Positions 39,866 through 48,038 of a stretch of 64,000 nucleotides of DNA are shown here, in pieces; the first letter of the stretch is position 1; every line of letters begins with the position of its first letter. The stretch is from assembly GCF_001613425.1 (NCBI RefSeq), contig NZ_BDCI01000028.1:1-64000 (forward strand). Reading direction: 5' to 3'. Origin of the DNA: Nocardia vulneris. GTDB lineage: Bacteria > Actinomycetota > Actinomycetes > Mycobacteriales > Mycobacteriaceae. Under the pieces are notes generated by a model that was not told where the DNA came from, did not search any database, and worked only from the letters and a program-made list of their open reading frames with translations. A program made the position numbers and the translations under genes.

Positions 39866-40585
39866 ATGGGCGACGCGGCTGTGCCAGTGATGTGGGGCGG
39901 CAACTCCGCCGAGACGCTCGAGTTCTATCGGACCCTCGGATACGAGGTCACCGGGGAGCAACACACCCCGTATGTCTACTGCTCAGTGCAGCGCAACGAC
40001 TACGAGCTGCATTTCTACCGCGACAAGAAGGACAAGCGGGAGGTCGGCGAGGCAGAGATGGGCTGCCTGGTCATGGTCGACGAGGTAGCCGAGCTGCACG
40101 CATCCTTCAGCACCGCGCTACGCGAACGCTACGGACGGGTCCCCGCGCAGGGGGTGCCCCGGATCAGCCGCTTCCGCCCTGGCCAAACCCGGTTCACCAC
40201 GATCGATCCCGGCGGCAACAGTGTCACCTACCTACAACGCGACGAGCCCGATTTCGAGTACGGCGGCTCGCGCGAACTCCAAGGGCTGCAACGGATTCTG
40301 GACAACGCCCGGATCCTGCGCTTCTCCAAGGAAGACGACGAGGCGGCGCGCAAGACCCTCGAAGCCGGCCTGCGCCGATTCGGCGCGACCGCGTCGACCC
40401 TCGACAAGGCCCACGCCCTCGCCGAACTCACCGAATTGGCAGTGGCCATGAAAGATCCGGACCGTGCCGACGAACTACGCAAGGAGATAGCAGCACTCGA
40501 CCTCTCCTCTGACGAACGCGCCGAGATCGCGACCCACCTGAAGATCGCCGACGACCTCGAGGATTGGCTCGGCACCCCGGAGTAG
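39866..40585 (+). CDS. Glyoxalase/VOC-superfamily protein with helical C-terminal extension
   Basis: 239 residues. Residues 1-130 are one VOC module (VPVMWGGNSAETLEFYRTLGYEV, LHFYRDKKDK, FTTIDPGGNSVTYLQ) like bleomycin-resistance dioxygenase-fold proteins. Residues 135-239 are helical with Leu/Ala heptads (LRFSKEDDEAARKTLEAGLRRFG; AHALAELTELAVAMKDP), an extension absent from simple VOC proteins. The divergent PadR suggests drug- or metabolite-inducible sequestration. Confidence 0.75.
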   Translation: MGDAAVPVMWGGNSAETLEFYRTLGYEVTGEQHTPYVYCSVQRNDYELHFYRDKKDKREVGEAEMGCLVMVDEVAELHASFSTALRERYGRVPAQGVPRISRFRPGQTRFTTIDPGGNSVTYLQRDEPDFEYGGSRELQGLQRILDNARILRFSKEDDEAARKTLEAGLRRFGATASTLDKAHALAELTELAVAMKDPDRADELRKEIAALDLSSDERAEIATHLKIADDLEDWLGTPE

Positions 40586-40593
40586 TCGCAGAC

Positions 40594-40620
40594 AGGCGAG
40601 TGGCCCTGCGCCACTCGCCT
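40594..40620. terminator. Terminator of the VOC gene
   Basis: AGGCGAGTGG (40594-40603) and CCACTCGCCT (40611-40620) pair perfectly around a 7-nt loop, followed by TTCC. The following 40621-40826 repeats similar words (GGGCGAGC, CCACTCGCC) but holds no gene. Confidence 0.75.
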
Positions 40621-40826
40621 TTCCGCAACCCAGGCGGGCGAGCGCCCCAGCCCCACTTCCCGAGCCCAGCCAGACGAACGCCCCCAGCGCCGCGCACGAT
40701 TCTCGACCCAACGAGCAAGTGCCCCTGCACCACTCGCCATTTCGAGGCAAAGGAGGACGAGTTGCTTTGCGGCGCTCGTCATTCCCGGCCCAGCGGGCGA
40801 GTAGCCCTGCACACGCCTTCGCGGAC

Positions 40827-41591
40827 TCAGGCGGCGGTGAGCACTTGCGGACCGGACCCGGTGATCGCGACGGTGTGTTCGGAGTGGGCGGTGCGCGAAC
40901 CGTCGGCCGAGCGCAGCGTCCAGCCGTCGGGGTCGGTGACGATGCGGTCGGTGGTGCGGGCGAACCAGGGTTCGATCGCGATGACCAGGCCGGGCCGCAG
41001 CCGATAGCCGCGACCCGCGCGCCCGTGATTGGCCACGTGCGGATCCTCGTGCATGGTGCGGCCGAGCCCGTGACCACCGAATTCCGTATTCACCGGATAG
41101 CCGTAATCGCGCGCGACCGCGGAGATGGCGGCGGAGATGTCGCCGATGTGCTTGCCGGGCAAGGCAACCGCGATCGCGGCAGCGAGCGCGTCCTCGGTGG
41201 CTCGGATCAGCCGCAGGTCCGCCTCGTCGGCGGTGCCGACCACGATCGTCGTCGCCGCGTCGGCCACCCAGCCGTCGATGCCGACCGCGAGGTCCATGGT
41301 CAGCACGTCGCCGTCACGCAGCCGGTAATCGAACGGAAGGCCGTGCAGCACAGCGTCGTTCACCGACAGGCAAACGGTGTTCCGGAACGGACCGCGCCCG
41401 AACGAGGGCGCGTAGTCCCAGTAGCAGGACTGCGCGCCGCGCCGCGCGATCCGCTCGCGCACGTGCGCCTCCAATTCGAGCAGGTTCACCCCGACCTTGG
41501 CCAGCACGCGCAACTCCGCGAGCACCTCCGCGACGAACTGTCCGGTCACGCGCATCCGGGCGATCTCGTCCGGCGTCTTCAGCTCCACCAT
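40827..41591 (-). CDS. map: Type I methionine aminopeptidase (probable second copy)
   Basis: 254 residues from ATG 41591 (GAAAGGAAA upstream; the ATG at 41624 lies beyond an operator and is rejected). It removes N-terminal methionine from new proteins. All five metal ligands are visible: D and D in VLTMDLAVGIDGWVADA, H in GHGLGRTMHEDP, E in IAIEPWFA, E in AHSEHTVAIT. It lacks the zinc-binding SH3-like N-terminal extension. It is controlled separately from ribosomal genes, being divergent from a small XRE gene with three palindromes between them, so it is probably a regulated paralogue. Confidence 0.92.
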   Translation of the reverse strand: MVELKTPDEIARMRVTGQFVAEVLAELRVLAKVGVNLLELEAHVRERIARRGAQSCYWDYAPSFGRGPFRNTVCLSVNDAVLHGLPFDYRLRDGDVLTMDLAVGIDGWVADAATTIVVGTADEADLRLIRATEDALAAAIAVALPGKHIGDISAAISAVARDYGYPVNTEFGGHGLGRTMHEDPHVANHGRAGRGYRLRPGLVIAIEPWFARTTDRIVTDPDGWTLRSADGSRTAHSEHTVAITGSGPQVLTAA

Positions 41592-41604
41592 GAGCTTTCC
41601 TTTC

Positions 41605-41674
41605 GGTATTAAAATACCCAACATGAACGGTATTTTAATACCACACCACAGGGGACTTGCGGTATTTAAATACC
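41605..41674. promoter_or_regulatory. Three 14-bp palindromic operators between map and the XRE gene
   Basis: GGTATTAAAATACC (41605-41618), GGTATTTTAATACC (41629-41642) and GGTATTTAAATACC (41661-41674) share the form GGTATT-N2-AATACC. The centre-to-centre distances are 24 and 32 bp. The first is 13 bp before the map ATG, next to its ribosome site. The last is 18 bp before the XRE start. The region is very AT-rich against a GC-rich background, so it also holds both promoters. Confidence 0.85.
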
Positions 41675-41692
41675 AACACTAACCTGCTTCCC

Positions 41693-41956
41693 ATGGTCCG
41701 TCTCCCGTTGACTCCGGCTCAGATCGACGCAGGCCGCCGCCTCGGCGCCGCTCTGCGCGCCGCGCGCGCCGAGCGCGACCTCACCGAAGTCGCTCGGACA
41801 GCAGGCATTTCACCGGAAACCCTGCGCAAGATCGAGACCGGCCGCCTCCCCTCCCCCGCCTTCGGCACCGTCGTCGCCTTGAGCATGGCCCTGGACCTGC
41901 CCCTGCAAGACCTCGCGGATACCTGGCGCGCAGCGGGTCTCGCCGAGTCGGCCTGA
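41693..41956 (+). CDS. Small XRE-type helix-turn-helix regulator
   Basis: 87 residues from ATG 41693. The XRE domain covers residues 10-75: RLGAALRAARAERDLTEVARTAGISPETLRKIETGRLPSPAFGTVVALSMALDL, with the recognition helix at SPETLRKIETG. It has no ligand domain. It most likely binds the three GGTATT-N2-AATACC sites and so represses itself and map. It is convergent with nothing; the next gene is on the other strand after 360 bp. Confidence 0.88.
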   Translation: MVRLPLTPAQIDAGRRLGAALRAARAERDLTEVARTAGISPETLRKIETGRLPSPAFGTVVALSMALDLPLQDLADTWRAAGLAESA

Positions 41957-42315
41957 AACGCCTCGCCGCCGTACTCGTTCCGCTCCAGGCCGGGGCGTGA
42001 GCAGTGGTGAGCCCTGCCACAGGTTGGCGGCGATCGGAGACCATACGGCGAATCGGCCGCGAACCCCATTACGTGTTGACGATGGACGCCCGCCGCCCAT
42101 CAACGGTGGACCCAGCCGACACCGCGCAGCGGACCCGGCTTCACACCGATCGTGAACCTGTCGCCCGGCAATGAGCCTGTCTCGTATCGACCGTGCACCC
42201 GGCCCGCATCACCCCATGAACCCGACCCCGCATCGGTGGTGGGCTCAACCGAGTATCAGCAGTGCACAATGCGACCGATCGGCAGCGGCGAGATGCCGAG
42301 GGGACGCCCCGGCGA
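41957..42315. other. Gene-free stretch, 359 bp
   Basis: I see no gene, strong hairpin or clear repeat here. The sequence is moderately biased toward CCGCA/GCACC words. It lies between two convergent genes and may be decayed DNA. Confidence 0.5.
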
Positions 42316-42696
42316 TCACGGGGTCGGCGCGATGGCCAAGCCGACGGAACCGTCCGCTCCGCGAAACAGCTTGTGCAACTTGATGACCAGGGTGCCGATG
42401 AGACCGTATTCACGGCCGACGAGGTCGCGTACCCGCTGCGTGCCGTCGGCGTCGAGGATCGTGGCGGTGCCGGCGAACACCTCGTCGCCTTTCGGGCGTC
42501 CCCGCGCATCCGAAACCTGTAGCATCACCGCGGGATTGCGCCGGATGCGCTTGACCTTCCAGGTTTTCGGGTTCGTCCACACCACGATGCGGTCGCCGTC
42601 CGAGGCGACCCACACCGGCGTGCCGACGGGCGTCCCGTCCTTCTTATAGGTGGTCAGTAGTGCGAACTTGCTCGCGGCCAGCTCATTCCAAGTCAT
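42316..42696 (-). CDS. PPOX-class F420-dependent oxidoreductase (copy 2)
   Basis: 126 residues from ATG 42696; the longer frame to 42840 has no supporting site. The motifs correspond one by one to copy 1 (38801-39181): FALLTTYKKDGTPVGTPVWVASDG, WKVKRIRRNPAVMLQVSD, ILDADGTQRVRDLVGREYGLIGT. No ribosome site is seen, so it may be leaderless. Confidence 0.83.
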   Translation of the reverse strand: MTWNELAASKFALLTTYKKDGTPVGTPVWVASDGDRIVVWTNPKTWKVKRIRRNPAVMLQVSDARGRPKGDEVFAGTATILDADGTQRVRDLVGREYGLIGTLVIKLHKLFRGADGSVGLAIAPTP

Positions 42697-42805
42697 AGCG
42701 AAAACCGTAGGCCGAGGGGCACACCAGGACATCCGCTGCGCGACTCGCCCGCACGTACGCGCTGCGACGTACGCGGAGCGCACCCACGCGCCCCGCCAAC
42801 CGGTT

Positions 42806-43969
42806 TCAGCCGCGATGCTTGCGAAAGAAGGTGCGGACATCGTCGAGGAACAACTTTGGCTGCTCCAAGGCCGCGAAATGCCCGCCCGAGGTGTACTCGG
42901 TGAAATGCTCCAGGTAGCCGCCCGGGTTCATCACCCGCCGCATCAACGGGCTGGTGTTGAAGATCGCCCACCCCTGCGGGACGCCCGAGGGAGCCGCCCA
43001 CGCCATACCCGAATGCGCGGTCTCCCAAAGGAATTGAGCAGCCGAAGCGCCGCTGCGGGTGAACCAGTAGATGCTGATGTTCGTCAGCAGCACGTCCCGG
43101 TCGATCCGTTCACCGGCAGGTCGCCCCGGATCGGTCCACGCCTGGAACTTCTCCGCGATCCACGCCAGCTGCGCGATCGGCGAATCGGTCAATGCCGCCG
43201 CGATCGCGTTCGGCTGCGTGGATTGCAGCACCAGGTACCCCTTCTGTTCCGCCCAGCTCGCCCGCGCCTGCTCGATCGCCGCGAGGTCGTCCGCGCTGAG
43301 CCCCTCCGGGATCGGCAACTGCTCACCGACCAGCCCGAGCGTGCCCTGGTCGCTGTTCACGTGGGTCGCGATCAACCGTTCCGGATACACGGCGGCCAGC
43401 CGCGAGGTCACGCCCGCCCCGACGTCGCCGCCCTGCGCCACGAACTTTTCGTACCCGAGCCGGGTCATCAGCTCGGCGAACGCGTCGGTCGTGCGGGCCA
43501 GCTCCCACCCGGTCGAGGACAGCGGCGTGGAGAAGCCGAACCCCGGCAGCGACGGAATCACCACATGGAACGCATCCGCCGGGTCGCCGCCGTACGCCGC
43601 CGGATCCGTCAGCGGCCCGATCAGATCGACGAACTCCACCACCGACCCGGGATACCCGTGCGTGATCAGCAGCGGCACCGCCCCTGCCACCGCCGACCGA
43701 ACATGGATGAAATGAATCGTCTGCCCGTCGATCTCCGTAGTGAACTGGTCATACGCGTTCAGCTTCGCTTCCTGCGCCCGCCAATCGAATTCGTCGCGCC
43801 AGTACGCCGCCAACTCCGCGAGGTAGCTCGGCGCGATCCCCCGCCCCCAATCCCCCTCGGTCCCCGGCACCACCACCGGCACCCGCGCACTGCTCAACCG
43901 AGCCCGCAGGTCATCCAACTCGCCCTGCGAGATCTCGATACGGAAAGGATGAATCGCTGTGTTCGTCAT
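42806..43969 (-). CDS. Epoxide hydrolase (N-terminal EHN-domain type)
   Basis: 387 residues from ATG 43969. The EHN domain (residues 5-110, HPFRIEISQGELDDLRARL) comes first. The alpha/beta-hydrolase core has the oxyanion motif HGYPGS (about 103), the nucleophile D182 in QGGDVGAG, and the catalytic H364 in SGGHFAALEQP; cap tyrosines are present. It hydrolyses epoxides to diols (microsomal type). A long palindrome lies just upstream. Confidence 0.9.
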   Translation of the reverse strand: MTNTAIHPFRIEISQGELDDLRARLSSARVPVVVPGTEGDWGRGIAPSYLAELAAYWRDEFDWRAQEAKLNAYDQFTTEIDGQTIHFIHVRSAVAGAVPLLITHGYPGSVVEFVDLIGPLTDPAAYGGDPADAFHVVIPSLPGFGFSTPLSSTGWELARTTDAFAELMTRLGYEKFVAQGGDVGAGVTSRLAAVYPERLIATHVNSDQGTLGLVGEQLPIPEGLSADDLAAIEQARASWAEQKGYLVLQSTQPNAIAAALTDSPIAQLAWIAEKFQAWTDPGRPAGERIDRDVLLTNISIYWFTRSGASAAQFLWETAHSGMAWAAPSGVPQGWAIFNTSPLMRRVMNPGGYLEHFTEYTSGGHFAALEQPKLFLDDVRTFFRKHRG

Positions 43970-43990
43970 GAACACCACCCTCCACCCCAT

Positions 43991-44011
43991 TGCGGAAGAA
44001 TTTCTTCCGCA
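43991..44011. promoter_or_regulatory. 21-bp perfect palindrome upstream of the epoxide hydrolase
   Basis: The arms TGCGGAAGAA (43991-44000) and TTCTTCCGCA (44002-44011) are fully complementary around a single T. It begins 21 bp upstream of the hydrolase ATG (43969), a classic TetR/MarR operator place. The core GCGGAAGAA/TTCTTCCGC also looks like the site at 51216-51240. Confidence 0.75.
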
Positions 44012-44304
44012 TTACACCTCTTCTTCCAGATTCTCGCCCACGCACTGACGCGCTCCCATCTGCGCCACAGCGCTTCGGGCCGGGCGGCGGACAGTTCGGG
44101 GACGGGTCCTGCGTGAGGTCAACACGGATGACGTGCTCAGGAGGTCCTGCGGCTCCCTACTCAACTACTGCCCCGCGTCGAGCGGAACCGCGGTCGGATC
44201 GCCGCGCTACCTGAAATTCGACCCTGCGCAGGCGATTCGCGGCGACCATCGCGTTGACGGACAGCCGGCAGAGCGAAGGCGGCCAGTCCTGCTGCTGGAC
44301 AGTT

Positions 44305-44365
44305 GATCACCAGGTAATGGTGGTGTTGGGCTCTCGGGCGATGCCGCCACCATTACCTGGTGATC
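44305..44365. terminator. 19-bp perfect hairpin in the gene-free region 44012-44519
   Basis: Arms 44305-44323 and 44347-44365 (left arm GATCACCAGGTAATGGTGG) pair perfectly around a 23-nt loop. To its right a minus-strand frame reads RRRSTRRGRPDKAPAKIGAA and ends at 44364-44366, directly at the hairpin. That may be the 3' end of a lost gene with its terminator. The rest of the region has no gene. Confidence 0.55.
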
Positions 44366-44519
44366 AGTTGACCAGTCGTGCGGGGGCGGCGCCGATCTTT
44401 GCGGGGGCTTTGTCGGGTCGGCCGCGGCGGGTGGAGCGCCGTCGACCTGAACGTCGCCGTGGGTGCGACGTGACCATCCGTTGGGAAAGGCCGCCGCCTC
44501 GATGCGCCGGTAGAGGGCG

Positions 44520-45131
44520 GTGGCAGCCTATTATTCGGGGGTGACCTCGGATGCGCGTGCTCGGCCGGGGCGGCCTCGGGATGCTGAGAAGGATCTGGCT
44601 GTGTTGGGGGCGGCGCGGCGGTTGCTGGCGGAGGTGGGGTATCAGCAGACGACGGTGGTGGCGATCGCGCGACGGGCCGGGGTGAGCGCGCCGGCGATTT
44701 ATCGGCGCTGGCCCAGCCGGGAGGCGTTGCTGGAGGAAGCGGTGCATGGGCCGGGCGGGCATCCGCTGCCGGTGCCCACCGGTGATTTGCGTGCGGACCT
44801 GGGGATCTGGGTGCGGATCTTTCTCGCGCGAGCGGCGAGTCCGGCGGCGCGCGCCGGGGTGCCCGGGCTGCTGGCGGATTCGCAGACCGAGGAGGCGCGC
44901 CGCAGGTTGCTCGCGATCGGCGCGCCGGTGCGCGCCGCCTTCGCCGAACTGCTCGACCACGCGTTCACCAGCGGCGAACTGACCGAGCGTGCGGACCCCG
45001 ATGTGCTGTTCGAAATCCTCTCAGGCACCACAACTTTCCACGCGCTGGTGCGCGGCGGCGACGAACAGGACGGATTCGCCGACGCCCTCGCCGAAGCGTT
45101 GTATGTCATTGCCGCACAACGCAACACCTGA
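44520..45131 (+). CDS. TetR-family regulator
   Basis: 203 residues from GTG 44520; GTG 44541 is an alternative start nearer the conserved part. The HTH region is RDAEKDLAVLGAARRLLAEVGYQQTTVVAIARRAGVSAPAIYRRWPSREALLEEAV (about 18-75). The C-terminal TetR_C domain (about 90-195) has RADLGIWVRIF and SGTTTFHALVRG. It is monocistronic; the target is unknown, possibly the enoyl-CoA hydratase/LLM pair. Confidence 0.9.
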   Translation: MAAYYSGVTSDARARPGRPRDAEKDLAVLGAARRLLAEVGYQQTTVVAIARRAGVSAPAIYRRWPSREALLEEAVHGPGGHPLPVPTGDLRADLGIWVRIFLARAASPAARAGVPGLLADSQTEEARRRLLAIGAPVRAAFAELLDHAFTSGELTERADPDVLFEILSGTTTFHALVRGGDEQDGFADALAEALYVIAAQRNT

Positions 45132-45364
45132 CGAAGCGACGAGCCTCACGAACCCACGGCGGACGAACTACGAACCTACCGAGTGGACGAGCCCATAAGC
45201 CAGCTGGCGATCAAGCCATCAGCCCACAAACCGGCCAGCCAGCGAGCCCACGAGCTGTCCAGCCCGCGAGTCCCACCTGACATCAAGCCACGGAGCCGCC
45301 GAGCCCATGCGCCCTCGTGACCAGCCGCTGAGCCCACGGGACCAGCCGTCAGCCGCGCTGCGCC

Positions 45365-45483
45365 ACCCACGCACCCACGCACCCACGCACCCACGCACCC
45401 ACGCACCCACGCACCCACGCACCCACGCACCCACGCACCCACGCACCCACGCACCCACGCACCCACGCACCCACGCACCCACG
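45365..45483. repeat. 8-bp minisatellite ACCCACGC, about 15 copies
   Basis: ACCCACGC is repeated without a mismatch from 45365 to 45483 (14.9 copies). Because 8 is not a multiple of 3, every frame reads an 8-residue cycle (GCVGAWVR on the minus strand). Upstream 45132-45364 has degenerate CCAGC/GAGCCCAC words and no gene. The array is 31 bp from the enoyl-CoA hydratase stop codon. Confidence 0.95.
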
Positions 45484-45514
45484 ACGAGTATCGGCGGCTG
45501 ACAACCGCTTACAA

Positions 45515-46309
45515 CTACTCCCCCGCCGAAAACCGCGGTGCCCAACGCGGTTCCCGCCGTTCCAGGTACGCCCGCATCCCTTCGGCAGCATCCGGCGAAC
45601 CCATTACCTGGTGGTGCAGCTCGGTTTCCAGCTCGGCCACGCGCTCGGGGGCGAAGCTGTGGCGGGCGGTGTCCCACAGCAGTTTCTTGCACAAGGCTGC
45701 GGAGGTCGGGGAGACGTTGGTGGCGATGTCGTGTGCCAGGGTGAGGGCGGCGGGGAGGACTTCGGCGGAGGGTAGGGTGCGGCTGGCGAGGCCGAGGCGG
45801 ACCAGTTCGGGGCCGTCGAGTTTGCGGCCGGTCAGCAGGATTTCGGCGGCGACGGCGGTGCCGGCTATCTGCGGAATCGTCCAGTGCGCCAGGGCATCCG
45901 GTACCAGGCCGAAGCGGACCTGCGGCACCGCGTAGCTCGCGTCGGTGGCGGCGATGCGGATATCGGCCTGCATCGCGAGGGTGCAGCCGATGCCGATGGC
46001 GTGCCCGTTCATCGCCGCGATCACCGGCTTGCCGAGGTCGAACGCGGGCGGCATTACCGGCGACGCACTGAAACTCGGGTCGGCACTGGCCGCGAACGTA
46101 TCCTCACCGCCGGACAGGTCCGCGCCGGCACAGAAGGCCGGTGGCGTGCCGGTGAGCACGACGACGCGCACCGCGTCATCGGCGTCGAGGGCCCGGTAGT
46201 ACTCCCCCAGCGCGATTCCCATCTGCTTCGTGAAGGCGTTGCGCCGCTCGGGTCGATGCAGTGTGAGGATCGCGACGCCGTCTTCGACCCGTACCAGGAC
46301 CTCGCTCAC
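45515..46309 (-). CDS. Enoyl-CoA hydratase/isomerase family protein
   Basis: 264 residues from GTG 46309, which overlaps the stop of the LLM gene (GTGA). The crotonase fold is shown by HRPERRNAFTKQM (about 20), the oxyanion-hole segment FCAGADLSGG (about 58-68) and NGHAIGIGCTLAMQADIRIA (about 101-120). The hydratase glutamate pair is only partly present (VPQVRFGLVPDALAHW), so it may be an isomerase or other crotonase. It probably acts in fatty-acid or sterol breakdown with the LLM gene. Confidence 0.87.
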   Translation of the reverse strand: MSEVLVRVEDGVAILTLHRPERRNAFTKQMGIALGEYYRALDADDAVRVVVLTGTPPAFCAGADLSGGEDTFAASADPSFSASPVMPPAFDLGKPVIAAMNGHAIGIGCTLAMQADIRIAATDASYAVPQVRFGLVPDALAHWTIPQIAGTAVAAEILLTGRKLDGPELVRLGLASRTLPSAEVLPAALTLAHDIATNVSPTSAALCKKLLWDTARHSFAPERVAELETELHHQVMGSPDAAEGMRAYLERREPRWAPRFSAGE

Positions 46310-47322
46310 ACGACATCGTCCTGTAAGGCCCGAATCAGGTCCGCGACATGGGAATTCGACACGGGATAACCGGGAAAGTAGCAGCACACCCGGTCGGCGA
46401 CCGCTCCGAACCGATCCAGGATCGACGCGGCGCAGTGCTCGGGCGTGCCGTGCACGGCGAGGGTGGTGAGCATCGTGTCATCGATCAGGCTCGTCATGGT
46501 GGCCCGATCACCTTGCTTGGACAAGAGATTCAGCTCGGGTTGCAGATCCGCCCACCCCTCGACCTCCAGCACGGGCCGATAGGCGGGCGTGGAACCGTAG
46601 AACGCCAGCAGTTCCCGCACGCCCGTCGCCGCGGCGGCCAGTTCCGCATCGGTGCGGCCGACGCCGACGATGACCTGCGGGTAGATCCGCAGTTCCGCGG
46701 GCGTCCGCCCGGCGCGCGCCAGACCGTCGGCGACGGCGGGCAGGGTCCGTTCCCGAAAGTGCCTGGCGCTGTTGAACGGCATCACCAGCAGTCCGTCGGC
46801 GACCTCGGCCGCGGCCCGGGTCATCCGCGGGCCGAGCGCGCCGAGACAGACTTCGGGCGGGCCGTACGGGTTCGGCCCGGGATCGAACATCGGCGGCATC
46901 AGCGTGTGCGTGCTGAACCGTCCGCGAAAGCGCAACGGCGACCGCCCTTCCCAGGCGTCGAAGATGGCCTTGATCGCGAGCACGGTCTCGCGCATCCGCG
47001 CGACCGGCTCGGACCACTGTGCGCCGTAACGCTTCTCGATATGCGGACGCACCTGCGATCCGAGACCGAGGCGAAATCGCCCGCCGCTCAGGGTTTGCAG
47101 GTCGTAGGCGGTGTGCGCGAGATGCAGGGGGCTGCGCGGCAGCGCGATCGCGACATTGGACATCAGGTCGGCTCGCACGGTCGCGGCGGCCAGCGTCAGC
47201 GGCACGAAGATGTCGTTGGGGCCTTCGAAGGTGAACAGGCCGTCCGCCCCGAGCCCTACGAGTTCCCGCGCGCGGTCGGCGACCTGCGTCGATCCCGCGT
47301 CCAATCTCAGGTCGACCTTCAT
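46306..47322 (-). CDS. LLM-class F420-dependent oxidoreductase
   Basis: 338 residues. TIM-barrel luciferase-like protein: GLGADGLFTFEGPNDIFVPL near residue 25-45, TLSGGRFRLGLGSQVRPHIEKRYG at about 78-100 (the F420-contacting region), and EVCLGALGPRMTRAAAEVADGLLVMPF at about 155-180. It resembles the TIGR03617 group of mycolic-acid bacteria. It heads a two-gene operon with the hydratase and is preceded by an inverted repeat. Confidence 0.9.
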   Translation of the reverse strand: MKVDLRLDAGSTQVADRARELVGLGADGLFTFEGPNDIFVPLTLAAATVRADLMSNVAIALPRSPLHLAHTAYDLQTLSGGRFRLGLGSQVRPHIEKRYGAQWSEPVARMRETVLAIKAIFDAWEGRSPLRFRGRFSTHTLMPPMFDPGPNPYGPPEVCLGALGPRMTRAAAEVADGLLVMPFNSARHFRERTLPAVADGLARAGRTPAELRIYPQVIVGVGRTDAELAAAATGVRELLAFYGSTPAYRPVLEVEGWADLQPELNLLSKQGDRATMTSLIDDTMLTTLAVHGTPEHCAASILDRFGAVADRVCCYFPGYPVSNSHVADLIRALQDDVV

Positions 47323-47352
47323 CGCATTCCCTCACCGCCGTGCCCTACGCAC

Positions 47353-47379
47353 AATTACGTTAGAGCATGTTACGTAATT
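47353..47379. promoter_or_regulatory. Inverted-repeat operator upstream of the LLM gene
   Basis: AATTACGT (47353-47360) and ACGTAATT (47372-47379) form 8-bp perfect arms around an 11-nt spacer. The inner half TTACGTAA (47370-47377) is itself palindromic. It begins 31 bp upstream of the LLM start and 72 bp upstream of the divergent GNAT start, as expected for a TetR-type site. Confidence 0.65.
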
Positions 47380-47450
47380 AAGCCGTCCCGGACCTGACAT
47401 CGGCGGCAAATGCGTTGCGCGGCACCCGCCGGGTGATCGACCATGCAGCG

Positions 47451-47951
47451 ATGATCAACACGCGACGCCTCGTCGGTGACGACTGGCAGATCTTCCGCGA
47501 CGTGCAACTGGCCGGGCTGCTGGAAGCCCCCTACTCCGCGAACCTGACGCACGCGCAGGCCGCCCAACGCACCGAAACCGACTGGCGGCACAAGCTTTCC
47601 GAACGAACACTGTTCATCACGACGGTCGACGGCGAACCGGCCGGCCTCGCGGGTGGTGAACTCGGCGAGCAGCCGGAAACCGCCAACCTGGTCTCGATGT
47701 GGGTCGCCCCGCAGGCGCGCGGCCTGGGCGTCGGCGACGCACTGGTGCGCACCGTGCTCGAGTGGGCCCGCGGCCAGGACCACCGGCGAACCCTCCTCTG
47801 GGTGCTGGACGGCAACGAACCGGCCGAGCGCCTCTATCTCCGGCACGGTTTCCAGCGGACCGGGCGGCGGCGAGCGATGCCCCGGGACGAGTCGCTGATC
47901 GAGGTCGAGATGGCACTCGACCTGGTGCCCGTCCCATTCGCCGCACGGTAG
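47451..47951 (+). CDS. GNAT-family acetyltransferase
   Basis: 166 residues from ATG 47451; an in-frame start at 47415 is less likely. The GNAT core has the beta-strand LFITTVDGEPAGLAGGEL, the acetyl-CoA loop VAPQARGLGVGDALVRTVLEWA (about 82-103), and the late strand RLYLRHGFQRTGRR. It transfers an acetyl group to an amine; the substrate is unknown. Confidence 0.87.
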   Translation: MINTRRLVGDDWQIFRDVQLAGLLEAPYSANLTHAQAAQRTETDWRHKLSERTLFITTVDGEPAGLAGGELGEQPETANLVSMWVAPQARGLGVGDALVRTVLEWARGQDHRRTLLWVLDGNEPAERLYLRHGFQRTGRRRAMPRDESLIEVEMALDLVPVPFAAR

Positions 47952-48038
47952 CCAATCTCACAAAGATCGAGGCAGCGCCGATTGCCGCCATACGGTAATT
48001 TACCTTTCCAAATGGCTGCGGGGATCCAAGGAGTCGGT

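Noticed and set aside
40586..40826. Possible short genes after the VOC gene
   Set aside because: Only repeated GGCGAG/CACTCGCC words and a terminator; no start or domain.
41657..41692. Earlier start for the XRE gene (adding MRYLNTNTNLLP)
   Set aside because: It would start inside the promoter palindromes; ATG 41693 begins the conserved part.
45365..45483. CRISPR array
   Set aside because: Units are 8 bp with no spacers; a simple minisatellite.
45219..45692. Minus-strand frame with GCVGAWVR repeats
   Set aside because: It is the translation of the 8-bp minisatellite; any frame gives such repeats, and no ribosome site is present.
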